Source of the DNA: Winogradskya humida
GTDB taxonomy: Bacteria > Actinomycetota > Actinomycetes > Mycobacteriales > Micromonosporaceae
DNA length: 64,000 nt
Direction: 5' to 3'
Assembly: GCF_016862215.1 (NCBI RefSeq)
Contig: NZ_BOMN01000086.1
Span: forward strand, 1-64,000
The notes under the pieces: generated by a model
The model's input: the letters and a program-made list of their open reading frames with translations, nothing else
Told to the model about the DNA's origin: nothing
The model's database searches: none
Made by a program: the position numbers and the translations under genes
Shown here: in pieces, positions 58,358 through 64,000 of the stretch
Layout: every line of letters starts with the position of its first letter
Numbering within the stretch: the first letter of the stretch is position 1

Positions 58358-58384
58358 CCATCCGGTTGCTATTTCGGTCCGAAT
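58358..58384 (+). promoter_or_regulatory. SigK-type promoter upstream of the fasciclin gene
   Basis: CCATCC (58358-58363), a 15-bp spacer and CCGAAT (58379-58384) followed by CAG match the sigK promoter at both hexamers and in spacing. It begins 3 bp after the rskA stop. The predicted leader to ATG 58423 is about 32 nt. Confidence 0.72.
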
Positions 58385-58422
58385 CAGTTGTGAAGGAAGA
58401 AATCACAACTGAGGGGTACAAA

Positions 58423-59064
58423 ATGCGCAGCACCAAGTTCGCCGCCGTCGCCGCAGCCGCACTGTTCACCGTTTCGCTCGCCGCATGTGGGAGCGACTCG
58501 GACGACTCCACAGAGTCCGGCTCGGCGGCGGCACCCATGTCGACCTCCGCTGCCCCGATGGCGTCGGCCTCCGCCGCGACCGACAGCATGGTCAACTTCG
58601 GCGCCGGTTGTTCGGCCGTTCCGACCGACTCCACCGACCCGGGCAGCTTCGCCTCCATGGCGCAGGTGCCGGTCGCGACCGCCGCCTCGGGCAACCCGGT
58701 GCTGTCGACGCTGGTCACCGCGGTCAAGAAGGCCGGCCTGGTGGACACGCTCAACACCGCCGATGCGCTCACCGTCTTCGCCCCGGCCAACTCGGCGTTC
58801 GCCAAGATCCCGAAGGCCGACCTGGACAAGGTTCTCGCCGACAAGAAGACCCTGACCAGCGTGCTGACCTACCACGTGGTGGCCGGCAAGCTCACCCCGG
58901 CCGAGCTGGCTGGCACGCACAAGACCCTCGAGGGTGACACCGTCACGGTCACCGGCAGCGGCACCGACTTCAAGGTCGACGATGCCTCCGTGGTCTGTGG
59001 CAACGTGCAGACGGCGAACGCGACCGTCTACATCATCGACTCCGTTCTGATGCCGAAGAGCTGA
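58423..59064 (+). CDS. Fasciclin-domain lipoprotein (MPT83/MPT70-like)
   Basis: This 213-aa surface lipoprotein has a signal peptide with lipobox LAAC (about 18-21), a Ser/Ala linker (about 22-58), and one FAS1 domain. Seen are NPVLSTLVTAVKKAGLVDTL, LTVFAPANSAFAKIP and LTYHVVAGKLTPAEL, ending TVYIIDSVLMPKS. Mycobacterial SigK controls the related mpt70 and mpt83. Here the gene sits directly behind sigK-rskA with its own matching promoter. GAGGGG precedes ATG 58423. Confidence 0.94.
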   Translation: MRSTKFAAVAAAALFTVSLAACGSDSDDSTESGSAAAPMSTSAAPMASASAATDSMVNFGAGCSAVPTDSTDPGSFASMAQVPVATAASGNPVLSTLVTAVKKAGLVDTLNTADALTVFAPANSAFAKIPKADLDKVLADKKTLTSVLTYHVVAGKLTPAELAGTHKTLEGDTVTVTGSGTDFKVDDASVVCGNVQTANATVYIIDSVLMPKS

Positions 59065-59066
59065 CC

Positions 59067-60548
59067 ATGCTGCAGCGCACGGGAAAACCGGCGCTGATCG
59101 GCGTACTCTCCGCCGCCCTCGGGGTGGCCGCTGCGGAACTGCTCGCGGCGGCCACCCGGCCGGCAGCCGGACCGCTGGTCGCAGTCGGCGGAGCGGTCAT
59201 CGACGCTGCGCCGACCCCGGTCAAGGAATTCGCGGTACGCACGCTCGGCACCAACGACAAACCTGTCCTGCTCGGCACGATCGCCCTGGTCCTCGTGCTC
59301 TTCACCGCCACGGTCGGCATCCTCAGCTTCCGGCGGCGCTGGATCGGCATCGCGGGCGCCGCAGTCTTCGGCATCGCCGGTGCGGCAGCAGCCCTGGCCC
59401 GCCCCGCGGCCGAGCTCTATGACGCGGTCCCCTCCCTCTTCGGCGCGGCGATCGCCGGCTTCCTGCTCTACCGCCTCTCCCGGCCGTCCCGCGAAGTTGT
59501 CATCAACCGGCGCAAGTTCCTGCGCGCCGCGATCGTGCTCAGCGGCGGCGCGCTGATCGCCGGCGGTGCCGCCGAGACGGTCAAGCGGGTCCGCGGCGGC
59601 GCGATCACCAAATCGCGCGAGGCCATCGCACTGCCCGCGGCGGCCGACCCGGCGAAACCCCTGCCCACCGGGATCGACCCCGGTTTCTACTCCGAGAAGC
59701 TCTACCGGGTGGACACCGCGCTCACCGTGCCGCGCATCGACGTGTCCACGTGGAAGCTGCGGATTCACGGCATGGTCGGCAAGGAGGTCTCCCTCAGCTT
59801 CGACGACCTGCTCAAACGCCCGCTGATCGAGCGGGACATCACCCTCAACTGCGTGTCGAACGAGGTCGGCGGGCCCTATGTCGGCACGGCTCGGTGGCTG
59901 GGCGTACCGCTCGCACCGCTGCTGGCCGAGCTGGGCGTCGACCCGGCGGCCGACCAGCTGGTTGCCCGTTCGATCGAGGGCATGACCATCGGCACGCCGG
60001 TCGCCACCATCAACGACGGCCGCGACGCGATGCTCGTGGTCGGCATGAACGGCGAACCGTTGCCGCTCGAGCACGGCTTCCCCGTTCGCATGCTCACCCC
60101 CGGCCTGTACGGCTACGCCGGCGCCTGCAAGTGGATCACCGAACTCGAGCTGACCACGTTCGCGGACTACGACGCCTACTGGGTCCAGCGCGGCTGGGGT
60201 GCTGAGGGCCCGGTGAAGACCGCGTCCCGCATCGACAAGCCGAAGCCGTTCGCCGACATCCAGGCCGGCAAGGTCAGCGTCGCCGGCGTCGCCTGGGCGC
60301 AGGGCCGCGGCATCCGCAACGTCGAGGTGCGCGTCGACGACCGCCCCTGGCAGAAGGCGGAACTCCTCCCGGTGCCGTCCTCGGACACGTGGGTCCAATG
60401 GCATTACGCCTGGCAGGCCACGGCCGGCCCGCACACCCTCTCGGTCCGCGCCACCGATGGCACCGGTGCGATCCAGCCGGAACAACGCGTCACGCCGTTC
60501 CCCGACGGCGCAACCGGCTGGCACACCATCACCGCGACAGTGGGATAA
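59067..60548 (+). CDS. Membrane-anchored sulfite-oxidase-family molybdopterin oxidoreductase
   Basis: This 493-aa protein has four N-terminal hydrophobic helices (about 8-140) and then a sulfite-oxidase-type molybdopterin domain (about 190-370). The Mo ligand is Cys262 in TLNCVSNEVGG, with GMNGEPLPLEHGFPVR and YGYAGACKWITELEL. A C-terminal dimerisation Ig-like domain follows (about 385-493). The electron donor and acceptor are unknown; methionine-sulfoxide or sulfite chemistry at the envelope is plausible. It starts 2 bp after the fasciclin stop and is probably in the SigK regulon. Confidence 0.9.
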   Translation: MLQRTGKPALIGVLSAALGVAAAELLAAATRPAAGPLVAVGGAVIDAAPTPVKEFAVRTLGTNDKPVLLGTIALVLVLFTATVGILSFRRRWIGIAGAAVFGIAGAAAALARPAAELYDAVPSLFGAAIAGFLLYRLSRPSREVVINRRKFLRAAIVLSGGALIAGGAAETVKRVRGGAITKSREAIALPAAADPAKPLPTGIDPGFYSEKLYRVDTALTVPRIDVSTWKLRIHGMVGKEVSLSFDDLLKRPLIERDITLNCVSNEVGGPYVGTARWLGVPLAPLLAELGVDPAADQLVARSIEGMTIGTPVATINDGRDAMLVVGMNGEPLPLEHGFPVRMLTPGLYGYAGACKWITELELTTFADYDAYWVQRGWGAEGPVKTASRIDKPKPFADIQAGKVSVAGVAWAQGRGIRNVEVRVDDRPWQKAELLPVPSSDTWVQWHYAWQATAGPHTLSVRATDGTGAIQPEQRVTPFPDGATGWHTITATVG

Positions 60549-60569
60549 CTGTCGCGACGGTTCGACCTT

Positions 60570-60595
60570 GCCGGCGAGGCGCTCGCCTCGCCGGC
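60570..60595. terminator. GC-rich hairpin ending the SigK operon
   Basis: A near-perfect 11-12-bp stem (GCCGGCGAGGCG with its complement) and a 2-4-nt loop lie between convergent stops at 60548 and 60604, without a T-run. Confidence 0.7.
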
Positions 60596-60603
60596 CAGAC
60601 CCG

Positions 60604-60894
60604 TCAGGGGACGGTGCGCTCGATCGCCGCGGCGCCGTCGCGCTCGAGTTCTTCGCGGGCGTATTCAACGTGTGCCGGGGTCGGGTCCTTGCCCTCGGCC
60701 TCGGCCAGGTCCTCGGGGTCCCAGGGCTGGCCGGCGCCCGTGCGGATCGCGGGCAGCTCGCCCGGCGCCACGAATTCGGGCGTGTCCGCGTCGGGACCGC
60801 CGCCGGTGACGAATGCCTCCACCGCCACGTCGTCCTCGATGGCGTCCAGGACCTCGGGCTCTTCCTCCAGCGGCTGACGGATCTGCTCGGTCAT
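60604..60894 (-). CDS. Small acidic hypothetical protein
   Basis: This 96-aa, strongly acidic and Pro/Gly-containing protein begins MTEQIRQPLEEEPEVLDAIE and ends EELERDGAAAIERTVP. It has no membrane segment and no cysteine, and is probably partly disordered. ATG 60894 is chosen; the in-frame upstream extension has unrelated composition. No family was recognised. Confidence 0.55.
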   Translation of the reverse strand: MTEQIRQPLEEEPEVLDAIEDDVAVEAFVTGGGPDADTPEFVAPGELPAIRTGAGQPWDPEDLAEAEGKDPTPAHVEYAREELERDGAAAIERTVP

Positions 60895-61151
60895 CGCCCC
60901 TCCAAGATGGATGCCTGCATTTCTGTTTCTCCCGCATACCCCGTGCAAACACTTCTCAACGCGAGCCGCTCGTCACAGCGCGGTACGACGGAATAAATGG
61001 GACGATCACTCACTTCGGCGCCGTGCGAGCGTGATTCGGACAACCCTCGCGCGCATCGGATGGACGGTGAGTAGTGGGACGAATACATTTTTGCGGTGTC
61101 ATCTGTGTGGGTGTGTCCGGCGGGGACGCGCACACTGATGGCGAGGGGAAC

Positions 61152-61538
61152 GTGACTAGAGATGAGCGATCGCGGAGAAATGCAGCCGGACGGTCCACGA
61201 TGACCAGCCTGCCCGACGCCGAGCGAGATGCGAGCGAGGTGGTGCGGCTCCTGATCGGGCTCGCCACGGCCATGGAGCGACGGGGTGCCGACCTCGATGA
61301 CGAGCGCGAGATCCTGGCGGCGCTCGCCCGGGACGGCGGCGCGGCGGCCGCCCGGGTCCTGGAATATCTGCGCGTCCTGCAGGGTGCGGGGGATGGCGAA
61401 GCCGCTGCCGTGCCGGCCCACCTGGGCCCGTGGCGCGACTGGGTGCCCCCGCGCGGCAACCTTTTCGGTGGCGCGTCCGCCGCTTCCCGGATGGATGGCC
61501 TGCCGCGCCCCCGGCACCGCCGGGACCCGGGAGAATAA
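61152..61538 (+). CDS. Small hypothetical protein
   Basis: This protein of about 128 aa is helical and charged in the first two thirds (DAERDASEVVRLLIGLATAM, REILAALARDGGAAAARVLE), with a Pro/Arg-rich tail. GTG 61152 follows GAGGGG closely; ATG 61200 is a safer but shorter start (112 aa). There is no membrane segment or known domain. The 257 bp upstream hold nothing recognisable. Confidence 0.45.
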   Translation: MTRDERSRRNAAGRSTMTSLPDAERDASEVVRLLIGLATAMERRGADLDDEREILAALARDGGAAAARVLEYLRVLQGAGDGEAAAVPAHLGPWRDWVPPRGNLFGGASAASRMDGLPRPRHRRDPGE

Positions 61539-61549
61539 CCCCTGGTCAG

Positions 61550-62557
61550 CTAGCTGTTGCCGCGCAGGGTGTCCGAGGGGCAGACCCCGAAACGCACGCG
61601 GTAGGCGGAGGCGAAACGCCCCAGATGCGCGAATCCCCACCGGTGCGCAATTGACGCCACGGTCGCGCGGGCCGGATCCTCGCGCAGCAACGCGTCATGG
61701 GCGCGGCTCAGGCGTACCTGCTGGAGGTACGTCATCGGCGCGCTGTCCACGTACCGTCGGAATCCCTCCTGCAGTGACCGCACGCTCACCCCGGCTATCG
61801 CGGCGAGATCGGCCACCGTGAAGGGCCTTTCCGGCTCGTCGTTGATGGCGTCGATGGCCCGCTGGATGGCTCGCGGCGGCCCTGCCTGTGCGGGGGCGTT
61901 CAGCTCGTCGGTGTAGCGGTGCGGGACGCTCAGCAGCAGCCCGCTGAGGACGCCCTGACGCAACTGCCCGGCGATGATCGGCTGGCTGAGCAGGCTGCCC
62001 GGGTGGGTGATCTCCCCGCGCAGCAATGCCACCAGCCGGGCCCAGCTGCGCAGTGGCCCCCGGGACATGTCGATGACCGGAGGCAGGCCGAGCGGGCCGT
62101 GCACCCGGTGACCGAGCATGGTGGCGAGCTCCGCCTCCAGGGCCGAGCGTTCGATCTTGACGTCCAGCTCGACGGAGTCCCTCTCGTGCAGCACGTAGAC
62201 CGGGCCGCCCGGTCCGAACACGGCCGCCCGGCCCGGGAGGATCACCGCCTTGTGGCCCGCGTGGTGCGCATACAACTTTCCGGAGGTCGGGATGCTCAGG
62301 TGGTACGCGTCCAGCTCCGAGGCGATCGTCGTGATCGTGGTGCCCCCGTAGCCCAGCTGGCCGACGGTCAGCGGTCCGAGTTGGATCACATCCGCCCGGA
62401 ACGAGAAGCCTTCCGCCCCCTCCGGCACCCCCACCGCTACCGGGTAATAGAACCGGTTTAGCAAGAATCGTGTTTCGTCGATATCAACACTGTTGACACT
62501 TGCTGAGGCGGGAGCCTCCACAGGCGATGTGACCGTCCTGAAGTGAACGTCATTCAT
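61550..62557 (-). CDS. AraC-family transcriptional regulator
   Basis: This 335-aa regulator has an N-terminal AraC_binding_2-type cupin-like domain (about 25-200; LGYGGTTITTIASELDAYHL). Its C-terminal double helix-turn-helix is FTVADLAAIAGVSVRSLQEG ... TYLQQVRLSRAHDALLRED ... ATVASIAHRWGFAHLGRFAS. ATG 62557 begins MNDVHFRTVTSP; earlier in-frame codons run into intergenic DNA. It stands alone, divergent from the STAS gene, so its target is not evident. Confidence 0.9.
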   Translation of the reverse strand: MNDVHFRTVTSPVEAPASASVNSVDIDETRFLLNRFYYPVAVGVPEGAEGFSFRADVIQLGPLTVGQLGYGGTTITTIASELDAYHLSIPTSGKLYAHHAGHKAVILPGRAAVFGPGGPVYVLHERDSVELDVKIERSALEAELATMLGHRVHGPLGLPPVIDMSRGPLRSWARLVALLRGEITHPGSLLSQPIIAGQLRQGVLSGLLLSVPHRYTDELNAPAQAGPPRAIQRAIDAINDEPERPFTVADLAAIAGVSVRSLQEGFRRYVDSAPMTYLQQVRLSRAHDALLREDPARATVASIAHRWGFAHLGRFASAYRVRFGVCPSDTLRGNS

Positions 62558-62859
62558 CTCGTATGGCACTCCTACGCATACGCTGAGTATTCGTAAGGTG
62601 TACCCGATCGTCAATGTTCGTGCCACCGGGTGACCGTTCCAGCACATTCCGGCTCGATGAACTACTCTGGCGTTCCGCGCCTACCTGGCGTAACTTGCAG
62701 ACCAGCGGATTGTTGTTGAGCCGCAATGTCGGCCGGTGCCTTGGTGAGGCACCGGGCTGTCCCCCATTTGCCGGCAATCCGGCTGAGTTCCGGGGTGCAG
62801 CAGACTCCGCAGGAGGTTCGGCGTCGCCCGCACGACGCCAGGACAGGAAGAGGGCAGCC

Positions 62860-63216
62860 GTGTATCTGCCGATCACCACTCGTCAGTTGGCCGATGGCAC
62901 CATTGAGATCGCGCCCAGTGGCGAGATCGACCTCGACAACGCCCACGTCATGCGAGACGCCGTCAACGACGTCCTGACCTCGCAGACGCCGGGCCGGATA
63001 GACCTCGACCTGCAACGCGTCATGCTGATCGACAGCATCGGCATCGGTATTCTCGTCGCCTGCTTCCACACGGCGGCGGCGTCCGGTGTCAAGCTGGTGG
63101 TCAGCCATCCGAGTCCGACCGTCTACCGCCAGCTCTGGATCTCGGGCCTCGTCGGCCTGCTGGGCTGTGCGGAACCCCCGTCACCGCGTACTTCTGTCGG
63201 TCTGCGCCCGAGCTGA
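62860..63216 (+). CDS. STAS-domain anti-sigma factor antagonist
   Basis: This 118-aa SpoIIAA-like protein begins YLPITTRQLADGTIEIAPSG with EIDLDNAHVMRDAV. The phosphorylatable Ser is in MLIDSIGIGIL and the last part is SGVKLVVSHPSP ... LWISGLVGLLG. GTG 62860 follows GAAGAGGG. Members release sigma-B-type factors from anti-sigma kinases when dephosphorylated. No kinase or sigma factor is adjacent, so its partner is elsewhere. The roughly 300 bp upstream show no gene. Confidence 0.9.
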   Translation: MYLPITTRQLADGTIEIAPSGEIDLDNAHVMRDAVNDVLTSQTPGRIDLDLQRVMLIDSIGIGILVACFHTAAASGVKLVVSHPSPTVYRQLWISGLVGLLGCAEPPSPRTSVGLRPS

Positions 63217-63308
63217 CCCACCCCACTCGTCTTCCCTGTTGCCGCAGGGGAGGCGGGTGAAACCCCGTTGCCGCGGGGAGCGGGTGTCCGTCCGCGAGAA
63301 TGCAGCAC

Positions 63309-63644
63309 ATGACAGTGCTCCGGTCCGTCGCGTTGTTCCTGCTGGCCGCGCTTGCTGAGATCGGCGGTGCGTGGCTGGTCTGGCAGGGCGTCCGGGAGCA
63401 TCGAGGGCTGGTGTTCGCCGGTGCCGGGGTGGTCGCGCTCGGGGCGTACGGGTTCGTGGCGACGCTGCAGCCCGACGCGAACTTCGGCCGCATCCTGGCC
63501 GCGTACGGCGGCGTCTTCGTGGCGGGTTCACTCGTCTGGGGGATGCTCGTCGACGGGTTCCGGCCCGACCGCTGGGACCTGATCGGGGCGGCCCTGTGCC
63601 TCGCCGGGGTCGGCGTCATCATGTACGCCCCGCGCGGAGCCTGA
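63309..63644 (+). CDS. YnfA/UPF0060-family membrane protein
   Basis: This 111-aa four-helix protein has the family pattern LLAALAEIGGAWLVWQGVRE, GFVATLQPDANFGRILAAYG, GMLVDGFRPDRWDLIGAALC and the ending GVGVIMYAPRGA. UPF0060 proteins resemble small multidrug-resistance transporters, with function mostly unassigned. ATG 63300 is an alternative start. A strong bidirectional terminator follows. Confidence 0.92.
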   Translation: MTVLRSVALFLLAALAEIGGAWLVWQGVREHRGLVFAGAGVVALGAYGFVATLQPDANFGRILAAYGGVFVAGSLVWGMLVDGFRPDRWDLIGAALCLAGVGVIMYAPRGA

Positions 63645-63645
63645 G

Positions 63646-63675
63646 GAAAAGGCCCGGGTCGCCCCGGGCCTTTTC
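63646..63675. terminator. Bidirectional intrinsic terminator
   Basis: A 13-bp perfect stem (GAAAAGGCCCGGG with its complement) and TCGC loop, with A- and T-runs built into the stem ends, lie between the convergent YnfA and MFS genes. Confidence 0.92.
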
Positions 63676-63692
63676 TCCATATTGTGTAGAAA

Positions 63693-64000
63693 TCAGTGCA
63701 GCGGAAGCCCGGCTTCTTCCTGGGCCCGGCGCTCGTCACCACTCATCGTGTGCAGCGGCTTCTCCTTGACGAAGACCACCGCCACGAAGGCGAGGGCGGC
63801 GATCGGTGCGGCCACCAGGAACAGCTCCGAGGTCGCCTGGGCGTAGATGTTCGCCACGATCGCGCGGGCCTGCTCCGGCAATGTGGTCAGATCGGGCACC
63901 GCTGCCGTCCCGCCGGTCGCTGCCTGCGGGAACTTCTCGGCGAACAGCGACGTCACCTTGCCGGCCAGCACCGCGCCCAGGGCGCTGACCCCGATCGCGC
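63693..64000 (-). CDS. MFS transporter C-terminus (EmrB/QacA-like), partial
   Basis: Only the last ~102 codons are in the window. The frame runs off the right edge through IGVSALGAVLAG, then an extracytoplasmic loop (TSLFAEKFPQ ... LPEQARAIVANIYAQ), a final TM helix (LFLVAAPIAALAFVAVVFV) and the cytoplasmic tail KEKPLHTMSGDERRAQ. This is typical of the 14-helix DHA2 drug-efflux family. The substrate and start are unknown. Confidence 0.85.
   Translation of the reverse strand, partial: AIGVSALGAVLAGKVTSLFAEKFPQAATGGTAAVPDLTTLPEQARAIVANIYAQATSELFLVAAPIAALAFVAVVFVKEKPLHTMSGDERRAQEEAGLPLH

Overview
The window is high-GC DNA with dense, mostly GC-ending codons, many GTG/TTG starts and ATGA/GTGA gene overlaps. 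It looks like a chromosomal segment of a filamentous actinomycete. The fused 2-oxoglutarate enzyme (kgd), the sigK-rskA pair, the Nei1-type glycosylase, DUF6104/DUF6412-type proteins and three secreted chitin-binding chitinases suggest Micromonosporaceae, probably Actinoplanes or a relative. That placement is inferred from gene content and style, not from a database match. No rRNA, tRNA, CRISPR, transposase or phage gene was recognised.

Layout. 1-1.6 kb: minisatellites, a nucleotidyltransferase and a small membrane protein. 1.6-9.7 kb (minus strand): ackA-pta, an AAA ATPase, a DUF6104-like protein and kgd, i.e. acetate and TCA metabolism. 9.8-13.2 kb: an ABC-2 exporter, then an OlsB/OlsA-like acyltransferase pair. 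13.3-17.4 kb: an OmpR-type response regulator, its sensor kinase and an HtrA protease; the regulator and htrA genes share an upstream direct-repeat box. 17.6-23.3 kb: a very large M50-type membrane protein, an MsiK-like ATPase and chitinase 1. 23.3-27.8 kb: repeat-rich DNA with a 41-bp perfect palindrome, a patatin-acyltransferase pair, a solitary clpP and a membrane protein. 27.8-29.9 kb: ddaH, a 30-codon coupled ORF and rocD (arginine/ornithine catabolism). 30-39.8 kb: an FHA protein, twin LppX-type lipoproteins, nei, a polysaccharide deacetylase, a CoA-disulfide-reductase-like enzyme with a YbdK-type ligase, and a short YidC. 39.9-43.4 kb: a wrecked GH16-CBM6 gene followed by two GH18 chitinases. 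43.5-51 kb: DedA, membrane proteins, a GH13 enzyme, a FabG-like reductase and a YgiB/YgiC-like pair. 51-56.9 kb: a CPBP protease, a NarL-type two-component operon, a Gfo/Idh oxidoreductase, and a sigma factor with a beta-propeller-like partner. 57-60.5 kb: sigK-rskA-fasciclin-molybdopterin oxidoreductase with two matching promoters. 60.6-64 kb: small proteins, an AraC regulator, a STAS protein, a YnfA-family protein and the end of an MFS transporter.

Themes. (1) Envelope stress and surface regulation: the two-component/HtrA unit and the SigK unit each show a repeated cis-element that ties regulator to target. (2) Secreted polysaccharide degradation: chitinases 1 and 2 share an upstream element, and all three chitinases share an almost identical chitin-binding cassette although their catalytic domains have diverged. 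(3) Lipid acyl-chain remodelling: three acyltransferases and a patatin. (4) About ten unrelated minisatellites sit in intergenic gaps or in disordered coding tails, which is unusually many for 64 kb.
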